A stretch of DNA of 64,000 bases from Scleromatobacter sp964418745 (GTDB lineage Bacteria > Pseudomonadota > Gammaproteobacteria > Burkholderiales > Burkholderiaceae_C). Made by a program: the position numbers and the translations under genes. Below, in pieces: positions 36,887-45,206 of this stretch. The notes below the pieces were generated by a model, which did no database searches, was not told the origin of the DNA, and saw only the letters and a program-made list of their open reading frames with translations. How positions within the stretch are numbered: the stretch's first letter is position 1; each line of letters begins with the position of its first letter. The stretch covers positions 32,494 to 96,493 of the forward strand of contig CAYQMX010000028.1 in NCBI GenBank assembly GCA_964418745.1, read 5' to 3'.

Positions 36887-38686
36887 TCAGGGCGACACCG
36901 GCTGCAGGGCCGGTGCTTCGGAAGGGGGGCGGGCGCCGCGCTGCGCGCTGAAGCGCCGCGCCGGGTCGTACGGGAAGACGTCGTGCACGTAGCCGGCGAG
37001 GATGCGCTCCTTCTGGCGCTGCCAGTAGCCGGGGTCGAGCAGGTCGGCGTGGTGGGCCATGAAGACGGCGCGCACGGCGGGGTTGCCGAGCAGGAAGGGC
37101 TCGAAGGTCTCGGGGAACACGTCGCGCGGGCGCACCGTGTACCAGACCTCGCTGGACATCTCCTCCTCCTCGTTGCGCGGCGCGGGCACGCTGCGGAAGT
37201 TGCAGTCGGTGAGGTACTCGATCTCGTCGTAGTCGTAGAACACGACCTTGCCGTGGCGCGTGACGCCGAAGTTCTTCCACAGCATGTCGCCGGGAAAGAT
37301 GTTGGCCGCCACCAGGTCCTTGATCGCGTTGCCGTACTCGACGACCGCCTGCTCGATCTGCGCCGGGCTGGCGTCCTGCAGGTAGATGTTGAGCGGGATC
37401 ATGCGGCGCTCGATGTAGGCGTGGCGGATGACCAGTGTCTCGCCGTCGTCCTCCACCAGGCTGCCGCAGAAGTGCTTGAGCTCGGCGATCAGCTCGTCCT
37501 CGAAGCGGTGGCGCGGCAGCGCGACGTTGGAGAACTCGAGCGTGTCGGCCATGCGCCCGACGCGGTCGTGCTGCTTGACCAGCAGGTACTTGCCCATGAT
37601 CTGCTCGCGCGTGGTGTCCTTCTGCGGCGGGTAGAAGTCCTTGATGATCTTGAAGACCACCGGGAACGACGGCAGGTCGAACACCAGCATCACCATGCCC
37701 TTGATGCCCGGGGCGATGCGGAACTTGTCGCTCGAGTGGCGCAGGTGCGTGAGCAGGTCGCGGTAGAACAGCGCCTTGCCGTGCTTCTGCAGGCCGACCT
37801 GGCTGTAGAGCTCGGCGCGCGTCTTGTGCGGCATGAGCGTGCGCAGGAAGTGCACGGTGGCGCTGGGAACGCCCATGTCGACCATGAAGTAGGCGCGTGC
37901 GAAGCTGAAAAGCAGCAGCAGGTCCTCCTCGCCCACCAGCGCCGTGTCGATCGCCAGCAGCCCGTCGTCGCCGTGCAGGATCGGCAGCGCGAACGGCAGC
38001 TCGCCGAAGCCGTTGACGATCTTGCCCACCACGTAGGCGCCCTTGTTGCGGTAGAACAGCGACGACAGCACCTGCACCTGGAAGTTGGCCCGCAGGCGCG
38101 CGTCCCTGAACGCGCGCAGCAGGGCCTGCACCACCTGGTCGACGTCGCGCGCGAGATCCTGGAACTCCCCCTCGAGCTGGAAGTTGGTGATCACGCGCAT
38201 GCACGTCTCGTGCAGCGTCTCGCGCGTGGGGTAGTAGGCGCGGTAGGTGGGCACCGCGGCCGGCTCGTCGTTCTCGATGTACTCGGTGGAGACGGCCGGG
38301 CGCACGAAGATGAACTCGTTGCGGAAGTAGCTGCGGTGAAGGATCTTGGTGGTCACCGAGTTGAAGAAGGTCTCGGCGAGCTCGGGCTGGCGGTGGTCGG
38401 TGAGCAGGCCGATGGTGTGCAGCTTGACCTGGTGCCAGGCGTCGCGCGAAAGCTCGGCGGCCTTGAATTCGGCGTGCAGGCGCTCCACCGCCTCGTCCAC
38501 GCGCTTGTCGTAGAACGCGATGCGGTCGCGCTGCGCGTCCAGCTGGCCCTGCCAGTCCGAGCGCTCGAAGCGCGCCTTGGCGCCACGCGCGGCGGCGCTG
38601 AACAGCCGGTAGTGGCGATCGAAGCCCTCGACGATCGCCTTGGCGATCGCGAACGCGTTCGGGTCGTCCAGCTGGTGCGGGAACAT
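36887..38686 (-). CDS. aceK: Isocitrate dehydrogenase kinase/phosphatase
   Basis: Bifunctional cytoplasmic enzyme that phosphorylates isocitrate dehydrogenase, and removes the phosphate, to divert isocitrate into the glyoxylate bypass during growth on acetate or fatty acids. At 599 residues it is of normal length. Family features include YFRNEFIFVRPAVSTEYIE, the ATP-binding APGIKGMVMLVFDLPSFPVVFKIIKD, and the kinase catalytic DMLWKNFGVTRHGKVVFYDYDEIE. No isocitrate lyase or malate synthase gene is in the window. It fits metabolically with the surrounding acetyl-CoA-producing genes. ATG at 38686 with a weak ribosome binding site. Confidence 0.95.
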   Translation of the reverse strand: MFPHQLDDPNAFAIAKAIVEGFDRHYRLFSAAARGAKARFERSDWQGQLDAQRDRIAFYDKRVDEAVERLHAEFKAAELSRDAWHQVKLHTIGLLTDHRQPELAETFFNSVTTKILHRSYFRNEFIFVRPAVSTEYIENDEPAAVPTYRAYYPTRETLHETCMRVITNFQLEGEFQDLARDVDQVVQALLRAFRDARLRANFQVQVLSSLFYRNKGAYVVGKIVNGFGELPFALPILHGDDGLLAIDTALVGEEDLLLLFSFARAYFMVDMGVPSATVHFLRTLMPHKTRAELYSQVGLQKHGKALFYRDLLTHLRHSSDKFRIAPGIKGMVMLVFDLPSFPVVFKIIKDFYPPQKDTTREQIMGKYLLVKQHDRVGRMADTLEFSNVALPRHRFEDELIAELKHFCGSLVEDDGETLVIRHAYIERRMIPLNIYLQDASPAQIEQAVVEYGNAIKDLVAANIFPGDMLWKNFGVTRHGKVVFYDYDEIEYLTDCNFRSVPAPRNEEEEMSSEVWYTVRPRDVFPETFEPFLLGNPAVRAVFMAHHADLLDPGYWQRQKERILAGYVHDVFPYDPARRFSAQRGARPPSEAPALQPVSP

Positions 38687-38704
38687 CGCGCGTCCCGGGT
38701 CGTC

Positions 38705-39388
38705 CTAGGCCGCCGGCAGGTAGCGCGCGCGCAGCGCGGCCAGCGCGCGCTGGTAGGCCGGCGCGACGTCGTCCGTGCTGTCGACGGTGAAGCGCAGGTC
38801 CTCCAGCAGGCCGTTGTGCAGGCCGTAGACCCAGCCGTGCACCACCACCGTCTGGCCGGCCGCCCAGGCATCCTCGACGACCGTCGACAGGCACACGTTG
38901 CGGGCCTGCTCCAGCACGTTGAGCTCCACCAGCGCATCGACGCGCCGGGCCTCGGGCACGGCCTGCAGGAACTCCAGGTGCGCGTTGCGCACGTCCTGCA
39001 CGTGGCGCAGCCAGTTGTCGACCACGCCCACGCGGGTGTTGTTCAGCGCCGCGGTGACGCCGCCGCAACGCGAGTGGCCGACGACCATGATGTGGCGCAC
39101 CTTGAGCGCGTCGACCGCGTACTGGATCACCGACAGCGCGTTGAGGTCGGAGTGCGCCACCACGTTGGCGACGTTGCGATGGACGAACACGTCACCCGGC
39201 AGCAATCCCACCAGCTCGTTGGCCGGCACCCGGCTGTCGGCGCAGCCGATCCACAGGTACTGCGGCGTCTGCTGGGTCAGCAGGCTGGTGAAGAAGCCGG
39301 GGTTGCGGCGCTCCATCCCCTCGGCCCAACGGCTGTTCCTGTCGAAGAGGCTGGCAAGGTTGCGGTCGCTGGCGTTGTCGTCGGACAT
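38705..39388 (-). CDS. can: Beta-class carbonic anhydrase
   Basis: Interconverts CO2 and bicarbonate; the bicarbonate is the substrate of biotin carboxylases such as LiuBD. The 227 residues carry the zinc ligands Cys49 and Asp51 in WIGCADSRVP, and His105 and Cys108 in VVGHSRCGG. This is the standard Can (YadF) arrangement. An AAGGAA ribosome binding site precedes the ATG at 39388. It lies between a GNAT gene and aceK on the same strand, with 18-nt spacings. Confidence 0.95.
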   Translation of the reverse strand: MSDDNASDRNLASLFDRNSRWAEGMERRNPGFFTSLLTQQTPQYLWIGCADSRVPANELVGLLPGDVFVHRNVANVVAHSDLNALSVIQYAVDALKVRHIMVVGHSRCGGVTAALNNTRVGVVDNWLRHVQDVRNAHLEFLQAVPEARRVDALVELNVLEQARNVCLSTVVEDAWAAGQTVVVHGWVYGLHNGLLEDLRFTVDSTDDVAPAYQRALAALRARYLPAA

Positions 39389-39405
39389 GGTTCCTTCTCT
39401 GTCGG

Positions 39406-40050
39406 TCAAGTGCTGGCGTCCAGTGTACGGAGCAGCGGATTGGCGGACGCCGTCGCGGCGAGCGCGGCGTCGATGTCGGCGTCGCGGCGGGCCACGGGCA
39501 TGCGGTAGACGGCCCAGACGACGCGGTCGATCACCCGGCCGTCCTTGATCGCGCTCTGCGGCAGCACGGCCTCGCGCACGTAGCCGCATTTGCGCGCGAC
39601 GGCCTGCGAGCCTTCGTTGTAGGCGAAGATGCCGGCATGCAGGCGCGTGATCTCGGGCACGGCTGCGAACACCCAGTCGGTGACCTGGCGCACGGCGTCG
39701 CTGGCGATGCCGCGGCGCCAGACCGACTGGCCGAGCCAGTAGCCGATTTCGGCGTTGCAGCGCAACCAGCCGGCTTCCTGCCGGACGCCGATGCAGCCCA
39801 CCAGGGCGCCGTCGACGACGATGGCCCAGATCCGGCCGAACTCGCCGGAGTTGGCTTCGTGCGTGGCCCAGGCCGTCGCGGCGGCCAGGTCGTAGGGCTG
39901 CGGGAAGGCGTCGAACATGTTGCGCGCGACCGCGGGATCGTCGGCATGCGCGACGAGCGCGGCCGCGTCCCCGGGCACGAGGGCGCGCAGCAGGCAGCGC
40001 TCGCCCTGCAGGATCGGCAGGGGCGGGCGGTGGTCGGCGGTCGCGCTCAT
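39406..40050 (-). CDS. GNAT-family N-acetyltransferase (RimJ/RimL-like)
   Basis: A 214-residue acetyltransferase of the RimJ-like group. The features are the N-terminal GERCLLRALVPGD, AVVDGALVGCIGV and IGYWLGQSVWRRGIASDAV, where the Q/RxxGxG/A acetyl-CoA loop appears as QSVWRRGIAS, and then NEGSQAVARKCGYVREA. The target is unknown. The start is ambiguous. A GTG at 40059 would overlap the liuA stop as GTGA, and an ATG three codons later (40050) is used here. It directly follows liuA and may be co-transcribed with it. Confidence 0.85.
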   Translation of the reverse strand: MSATADHRPPLPILQGERCLLRALVPGDAAALVAHADDPAVARNMFDAFPQPYDLAAATAWATHEANSGEFGRIWAIVVDGALVGCIGVRQEAGWLRCNAEIGYWLGQSVWRRGIASDAVRQVTDWVFAAVPEITRLHAGIFAYNEGSQAVARKCGYVREAVLPQSAIKDGRVIDRVVWAVYRMPVARRDADIDAALAATASANPLLRTLDAST

Positions 40051-40055
40051 CGCGT

Positions 40056-41237
40056 TCACATGGTCTCGGAGAACAGCTCGCGGCCGATCAGCATGCGGCG
40101 GATCTCGCTGGTGCCGGCGCCGATCTCGTAGAGCTTGGCGTCGCGCCACAGCCGGCCCAGCGGGTACTCGTTGATGTAGCCGTTGCCGCCGAAGATCTGC
40201 ACGCCCTCGCCCGCCATCCACGTGGCCTTCTCGGCGCACCACAGGATCACCGAGGCGCAATCCTTGCGCACCTGGCGCACGTGCTCGGAGCCGAGCGCGT
40301 CGAGGTTCTTGCCCACCGTGTAGCAGAACGCGCGGCCGGCCTGCAGCACTGTGTACATGTCGGCCACCTTGCCCTGGATCAGCTGGAACTCGCCGATGGA
40401 CTGGCCGAACTGCTTGCGGTCGTGGATGTAGGGCACGACGTTGTCCATCACCGACTGCATGATGCCGATCGGGCCGGCGGCCAGCACGGCGCGTTCGTAG
40501 TCGAGGCCGCTCATGAGCACCTTGGCGCCGCCGTTGAGGTGGCCCAGGATGTTGGCGGCCGGCACCTCGACGTCGTTGAACACGAGCTCGCCGGTGTGGC
40601 TGCCGCGCATGCCCAGCTTGTCGAGCTTCTGCGCGATGGAGAAGCCCTTCATGCCCTTCTCGATGAGGAAGGCGGTGACGCCGCGCGCGCCCAGCTCGGG
40701 CTCGGTCTTGGCATAGACCACCAGCGTGTGGGCGTCGGGTCCGTTGGTGATCCACATCTTGTTGCCGTTGAGCAGGTAGTAGCCGCCCTTGTCCTCGGCC
40801 TTCAGCTTCATGCTGATGACGTCGGAGCCGGCGCCCGGCTCGCTCATCGCCAGCGCGCCCACGTGCTCGCCGGAGACCAGCTTGGGCAGGTACTTGCGCT
40901 TCTGCGCCTCGGTGCCGTTGCGCTTGATCTGGTTGACGCACAGGTTGGAGTGGGCGCCGTAGCTCAGGCCCACCGAGGCGCTGGCGCGGCTGATCTCCTC
41001 CATGGCGATCATGTGCGCGAGGTAGCCCATGCCGGCGCCGCCGAGTTCCTCGGGCACGGTGATGCCCAGCACGCCGAGGGCGCCCATCTTTTCCCACAGG
41101 TCCATCGGGAACTGGTCGCTGCGGTCGATCTCGGCCGCGCGCGGCGCGATCTCGGCCTGGGCGAAGGCGTGCACCGCGTCGCGCAGCGCGTCGATGTCTT
41201 CACCGAGCATGAAATTCAGGCCGGGCAGGTTGCTCAT
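40056..41237 (-). CDS. liuA: Isovaleryl-CoA dehydrogenase
   Basis: Oxidises isovaleryl-CoA to 3-methylcrotonyl-CoA, delivering electrons to ETF, in the leucine pathway before LiuBD. It is 393 residues. The usual ACAD catalytic Glu position is Gly here (YEIGAGTSEIRR), while a Glu is present in SGLDYERAVLAAGP (Glu248). That relocation of the base is diagnostic for isovaleryl-CoA dehydrogenases. LAMSEPGAGSDV and MWITNGPDAH are the FAD loops. CAGGAG precedes the ATG at 41237. A LiuR-type palindrome lies about 155 nt upstream. Confidence 0.96.
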   Translation of the reverse strand: MSNLPGLNFMLGEDIDALRDAVHAFAQAEIAPRAAEIDRSDQFPMDLWEKMGALGVLGITVPEELGGAGMGYLAHMIAMEEISRASASVGLSYGAHSNLCVNQIKRNGTEAQKRKYLPKLVSGEHVGALAMSEPGAGSDVISMKLKAEDKGGYYLLNGNKMWITNGPDAHTLVVYAKTEPELGARGVTAFLIEKGMKGFSIAQKLDKLGMRGSHTGELVFNDVEVPAANILGHLNGGAKVLMSGLDYERAVLAAGPIGIMQSVMDNVVPYIHDRKQFGQSIGEFQLIQGKVADMYTVLQAGRAFCYTVGKNLDALGSEHVRQVRKDCASVILWCAEKATWMAGEGVQIFGGNGYINEYPLGRLWRDAKLYEIGAGTSEIRRMLIGRELFSETM

Positions 41238-41386
41238 CTCTCGTCTCCTGGGCTGGCGGGCTGCTTGGGCACGCCGTGGAACAGTGGGAAGGACAGCGTC
41301 GCCGCCGGCGCGCTGGCCGCGCGCGGGGCGGGCCTGGCCGGCGGAGGCCCGGACCCTGGCGGGCACCGGACGGACAACGGAAGCCG

Positions 41387-41415
41387 ATTTTAGTTGACGT
41401 TTACGTAAACGTAAA
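41387..41415 (-). promoter_or_regulatory. LiuR-type operator and promoter of liuA
   Basis: The 16-bp perfect palindrome ACGTTTACGTAAACGT lies at 41397-41412. On the minus strand a TTTACG (-35, 41415-41410) and TAAAAT (-10, 41392-41387) flank a 17-nt spacer occupied by the palindrome. It lies between the liuR stop and liuA, so liuA has its own regulated promoter. Confidence 0.83.
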
Positions 41416-41430
41416 TCGACCGGGGTCTTG

Positions 41431-41916
41431 TCAGGCCCGCGCCGCGCGCCTGGCCGGGGCGGGCGCCCCCGCGGCGGCCGTGGCGGCCAGCAGCAGCCGC
41501 TCGCAGCGCGCCTCGTGCTGGGCGATCTCCTCCAGCGTCACGCGGATGTCCTCCAGCTGCAGCTCGATCTGCTTGCGGTGGGCGCGCAGCACGGCGAGAA
41601 AAGCCTCCAGCTGCGGCGCGGTGTCCGACGGCGAGTCGTACATGTCCACCAGCTGCTTGATCTCCTGCAGGCTCAGGCCCAGGCGCTTGCCGCGCAGCGT
41701 CAGCTTCAGCCGCGTGCGCTCGCGCTGCGAATAGACGCGGTTGCGGCCGGCGCGCTGCGGCTCCAGCAGGCCGACGTCCTCGTAGAAGCGGATCGCCCGC
41801 GGTGTGACGTCGAACTCGGCCGCCAGCTCGGTGATCGTGAAGCTCTTCGCGGCGCCCTTGGCGGCCGCCGCCTTCGGCGCCTTGGCCCGGGCGGTGCCGG
41901 TGGGCGTGGCCGTCAT
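41431..41916 (-). CDS. liuR: MerR-family regulator, LiuR
   Basis: A 161-residue regulator with an Ala/Lys-rich N-terminal tail (1-24) followed by a MerR helix-turn-helix (FTITELAAEFDVTPRAIRFY, residues 26-45) and the wing YEDVGLLEPQRAGRNRVYS. A long dimerisation helix (about 100-145) is followed by a short Ala/Pro-rich end. No cysteine pattern for metals is seen, which fits a metabolite sensor. LiuR proteins control leucine/isovalerate genes in beta- and gamma-proteobacteria. Four copies of a LiuR-like palindrome in this window, three of them before liu or icm genes, support the name. It sits directly upstream of liuA. Confidence 0.92.
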   Translation of the reverse strand: MTATPTGTARAKAPKAAAAKGAAKSFTITELAAEFDVTPRAIRFYEDVGLLEPQRAGRNRVYSQRERTRLKLTLRGKRLGLSLQEIKQLVDMYDSPSDTAPQLEAFLAVLRAHRKQIELQLEDIRVTLEEIAQHEARCERLLLAATAAAGAPAPARRAARA

Positions 41917-41996
41917 GGGCGCCCCCAGGGCGCGGGGCGCCTGCCCCGGTCGGGGAAGGGTTCACGGATCGGGCGGCCGGGGATGCTCATTGGTTA

Positions 41997-42020
41997 GACT
42001 GACGTTAACGTAAACGGAAG
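41997..42020. promoter_or_regulatory. Degenerate LiuR-type operator between liuR and the MBL hydrolase gene
   Basis: GACGTTAACGTAAACG (42001-42016) matches the core of the three perfect sites with one changed base in the central GTTTACGTAAAC. It lies about 25-40 nt before the ATG of the plus-strand hydrolase and 85 nt before liuR. It could serve autoregulation of liuR, control of the hydrolase, or both. Confidence 0.6.
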
Positions 42021-42040
42021 TCTATTCCACCGGAGCCCGC

Positions 42041-43102
42041 ATGGCCAACGCCGACGAATCGAAACTCGACTACCCGCTGGGCGAGACGCTGCCCGCCACC
42101 GGCGCGGCGATCGAGCTCGCGCCCGGCGTGCGCTGGCTGCGCATGCCGCTGCCGTTCGCGCTGGACCACATCAACCTGTGGCTGCTGCGCGATCGCGCCG
42201 AGGACGGCCGGGAGGGCTGGGCCGTGGTCGACTGCGGCGTCGCCAACGACACCACCCGCGCCGCCTGGGAGCAGGTGTTCGCCCACCACCTCGAAGGCCT
42301 GCCGGTGCTGCGCGTGATCGTCACCCACATGCACCCTGACCACATCGGCAACGCGCACTGGCTCACCGAACGCTGGGGCTGCCGGCTGTGGATCAGCGCC
42401 GCCGACTGGAACGCGGCCCGCGTCGCCAGCCAGTCCACCACCGGCTTCGGCGGCGACGACGCGGCCCGCTTCTTCGGCGAGCACGGCCTGGTCGACCCGC
42501 AGGCGCTGGCCAAGGTGCGCGGCCGCGGCGGCTACTACGCCTCGATGGTGCCGCAGGTGCCGCGCCAGTACCGCCGCCTGATGGACGGCCAGGTGCTGCG
42601 CATCGGCGCGCACGACTGGACCTGCCACGCCGGCTACGGCCACGCGCCCGAGCACATCTCGCTGCACTGTGCCGCGCTGGGGCTGCTGGTCTCGGGCGAC
42701 ATGGTGCTGCCGCGCATCTCCACCAACGTCAGCGTGATCGACATCGAGCCCGAGGCCGACCCGCTGCACTTGTTCCTGGCCTCGATCGGGCGCATGCGCA
42801 CGTTGCCGGAGGACACGCTGGTGCTGCCCTCGCACGGCCGGCCGTTCCGCGGCCTGCACGAGCGCGTGCGGCAGCTGGTGGCGCACCATGAACACCACTT
42901 CGACGAGGTGATGGCCGCCTGTCGCGCCAGGCCGTGCAGCGCGTCCGACCTGCTGCCGGTGCTGTTCCGGCGCCAGCTGGACCTGCACCAGACGACGTTC
43001 GCCATGGGCGAGGCGGTGGCGCACCTGCATGCGCTGGCCGGCATGGGCCGGCTGCGCGGCCACCTGGACGACGACGGCATCCGCCGCTTCTCGGCCGCCT
43101 GA
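42041..43102 (+). CDS. Metallo-beta-lactamase-fold hydrolase
   Basis: A 353-residue MBL-fold enzyme. The metal motif THMHPDHIG (His96, His98, Asp100, His101) is followed by GYGHAPEHISLH with a further ligand His, SGDMVLP with the bridging Asp, and LPSHGRPF with the last His. This set is typical of the glyoxalase II-like/lactonase group with two metal ions. A C-terminal tail of about 80 residues resembles the winged helical extension of LACTB2-like proteins (FRRQLDLHQTTFAMGEAVAHL). The substrate is unknown. A thioester such as an acyl-CoA or glutathione adduct would suit its position divergent from liuR behind a LiuR-like site. ATG start with CCGGAG nine nt before it. Confidence 0.9.
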   Translation: MANADESKLDYPLGETLPATGAAIELAPGVRWLRMPLPFALDHINLWLLRDRAEDGREGWAVVDCGVANDTTRAAWEQVFAHHLEGLPVLRVIVTHMHPDHIGNAHWLTERWGCRLWISAADWNAARVASQSTTGFGGDDAARFFGEHGLVDPQALAKVRGRGGYYASMVPQVPRQYRRLMDGQVLRIGAHDWTCHAGYGHAPEHISLHCAALGLLVSGDMVLPRISTNVSVIDIEPEADPLHLFLASIGRMRTLPEDTLVLPSHGRPFRGLHERVRQLVAHHEHHFDEVMAACRARPCSASDLLPVLFRRQLDLHQTTFAMGEAVAHLHALAGMGRLRGHLDDDGIRRFSAA

Positions 43103-43275
43103 CCACATCAATCGTGCATCAAAAGGCGATCCGGAAAAAACAAAGCCGATCGTGGTGACACGACCGGCCCTGCTGCCGGTAATCTCCGGCTTTCACTCCC
43201 TGAATGCTCCCCTGTCCCTGACGGGTGATGACAGCATGCAGGACCTACTTTGCCTGCGGAGTCCGGCGTCGGCAT

Positions 43276-43290
43276 CCCCCATTTGGGGGG
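43276..43290. promoter_or_regulatory. Short G/C dyad in a convergent intergenic region
   Basis: CCCCC-ATTT-GGGGGG. It sits in the 235-bp gap between the converging MBL and YgjP genes. It has no T-tract and could be a protein-binding site or a weak hairpin. The rest of the gap holds nothing recognisable. Confidence 0.4.
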
Positions 43291-43337
43291 ACGCACCGCG
43301 AACAAATGACGCATCGGCGCCGCGGCGCGCGCCGCAC

Positions 43338-44303
43338 TCAGCCCAATACGGGCACGGGTACGTCCTTGAGCGTGCTGCGCATCTTTTCGTAGTCGGGAAC
43401 CACGGAACGCACCACCTCCCAGAACGCCGCGCTGTGATTCATTTCACGAAGATGCGCGAGCTCGTGGGCGACGACGTAGTCGATCACCTGCAGGCCGAAG
43501 TGCACCAGGCGCCAGTTCAGGCGGATCGAGCCGTCGGCCGACGCCGAGCCCCAGCGGGTCTGGGCCGCGCTCAGGGAGAGCCGGGTCATGCGCACGCCCA
43601 GGGTCTGGGCGAAATGCCGGCAACGGTCGGTGAAGATGCGCAGGGCCTGGCGCTGCAGCCAGCTCTGCACGACGTCGCGGATCTGCTCGGGCTCGGCCGA
43701 TTGCGGCAGGCCGACGTGCAGCAGCAGGCGCGGCACGCCGGGCAGCGCCTGCGCGTCGGCATTGAGCACGGCGCCGGCCACGCGGGGATCGAGCACGATG
43801 ATGACCGTCTCGCCCAGGAACGGCAGGCTGGTGCCGTCGCGCCAGTCGATGCGCGACGCCTCGACGCGGCGGGCGCGCTCGCGCTGCTCCTGCAGCTTGC
43901 GCAGGATCCAGCCCGACTTCGCCTGCACGGCGGTGTCGATGTTCTGCAGCGAGACCCAGCGCGGCGCGTTCACCTGCAGGCCCTCGGCGCTGACGACGAA
44001 GCCGATGCTGCTGCGGCGCGCGCGGCGCAGCGCGTAGCCCACGGTGTGCTCGCCCAGGCGCACCTCGCGCTCGGCCTGCGGGTGGCGGAAGTGCAGCGGC
44101 GCGAGCTCGCTGCGGCGCGCGCGCGGCGGCGGCATGGCGTCGAATTCGGGGGTGGCGGGCACGGTCGGATCGGGTCGGGCGACGGGCGCGCGCGGCACCG
44201 CGGGACGGCGCACCGGCGGCGGCGGCGCCGCCGCGGCCTGCGACGGGGCGTCGAAGAGCGAGAGCTGCGAGAGGGCGTCGTCGGCCGGGCCGGGTCGGGG
44301 CAT
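43338..44303 (-). CDS. YgjP-like (DUF45/M48-type) predicted metallopeptidase
   Basis: A 321-residue protein. The first 90 or so residues are Pro/Ala/Arg-rich and probably disordered. The C-terminal domain carries the zinc-protease-like motif HELAHLREMNH (His280, His284, His290), preceded by the family sequence SAAQTRWGSASADGSIRLNWRLV. No signal peptide, so cytoplasmic. The start is taken at ATG 44303; a TTG three codons upstream is possible. It is the last gene of the glyQS-gmhB-plsC series, an arrangement common in beta-proteobacteria. Its physiological substrate is not established. Confidence 0.87.
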   Translation of the reverse strand: MPRPGPADDALSQLSLFDAPSQAAAAPPPPVRRPAVPRAPVARPDPTVPATPEFDAMPPPRARRSELAPLHFRHPQAEREVRLGEHTVGYALRRARRSSIGFVVSAEGLQVNAPRWVSLQNIDTAVQAKSGWILRKLQEQRERARRVEASRIDWRDGTSLPFLGETVIIVLDPRVAGAVLNADAQALPGVPRLLLHVGLPQSAEPEQIRDVVQSWLQRQALRIFTDRCRHFAQTLGVRMTRLSLSAAQTRWGSASADGSIRLNWRLVHFGLQVIDYVVAHELAHLREMNHSAAFWEVVRSVVPDYEKMRSTLKDVPVPVLG

Positions 44304-44355
44304 GGGCGCCAATTCTAGCCGGCGCGACGCGCCGACGCCCGCGGCCCCGCGGCGT

Positions 44356-45147
44356 TCAGGCCGCCTTCGGCGCCGGGGCGGGCGCGGCCTGCGGCTGCGC
44401 GTAGGCCTCGGGGTCGAGGCGGCGCATCTCCGCCTCGATCCAGGCCTCGACCTCGCGCATCATCTCCTCGGGCTCGCGGCCTTGCGGGGAGATCGGCTTG
44501 CCGATCGAGATCGTCACCACGCCCGGCTTCAGCCAGAAGCTCTTGCGCGGCCAGCAGCGCGCCGAGTCGACCGCGATCGGCACCACCGGCACGTTGTTGG
44601 CGATGGCCAGGCGCGTGGCGCCCGACTTGTAGATGCCCTGCGAACCGCGCGCGCTGCGCGTGCCCTCGGGAAACATGATCACCCACTTGCCCAGGCTGCT
44701 CAGGCGCTTGCCCTGCGCGGCCACCTTGTTCCAGGCCTCGTTGCGCTTGCTGCGGTCGATGTGGATCATGTCCATGCGGGCCATGGCCCAGCCGAAGAAC
44801 GGCACGTAGATCAGCTCGCGCTTGAACACGTAGGCCAGCGGGTGGGGCATCACCACCGGGAACGCGAAGGTCTCCCAGGTGGACTGGTGCTTGGACGCCA
44901 GGATCACGGCGCCCCGGGCGTCCTGCGCCGACGGCACGTTCTCCATGCCGATCACGCGCTTCTTCACCCCGCAGATCCAGGTCGCGCCATGGTGGGCCAG
45001 CGCCACCCAGTTGATGCACCAGCGGTAGATCTGGTCGGCCGTGAGGAACGGCGCGCAGATGCACACGACCAGTCCCCACGGGATCACCGACAGCGTCATG
45101 TAGGCCAGGAACAGGATCGAGCGGACGACGGAGAGAGCCTTGGTCAT
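44356..45147 (-). CDS. plsC: 1-acyl-sn-glycerol-3-phosphate acyltransferase
   Basis: Inner-membrane enzyme that acylates lysophosphatidate to phosphatidate in phospholipid synthesis. It has 263 residues. One N-terminal membrane helix (about 8-35) is followed by the acyltransferase motif KHQSTWETF, an H(x4)E variant of the usual H(x4)D, then MFPEGTRSARGS and VPIAVDSARCWPRK. The start at ATG 45147 puts the membrane helix near the N terminus, as in relatives. A TTG at 45210 overlapping the gmhB stop as TTGA would add 21 polar residues and cannot be excluded. The Pro/Ala tail is probably unstructured. Confidence 0.9.
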   Translation of the reverse strand: MTKALSVVRSILFLAYMTLSVIPWGLVVCICAPFLTADQIYRWCINWVALAHHGATWICGVKKRVIGMENVPSAQDARGAVILASKHQSTWETFAFPVVMPHPLAYVFKRELIYVPFFGWAMARMDMIHIDRSKRNEAWNKVAAQGKRLSSLGKWVIMFPEGTRSARGSQGIYKSGATRLAIANNVPVVPIAVDSARCWPRKSFWLKPGVVTISIGKPISPQGREPEEMMREVEAWIEAEMRRLDPEAYAQPQAAPAPAPKAA

Positions 45148-45206
45148 GCCTGCGCTTTTCTTCTTGGTGGGTGTCTCGGGGGGGCGCCGCGACGCGGCGG
45201 ACAAGC

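Noticed and set aside
39406..41097. A 563-residue GNAT fusion protein
   Set aside because: The N-terminal 350 residues are liuA in another frame. The acetyltransferase starts at or near 40050.
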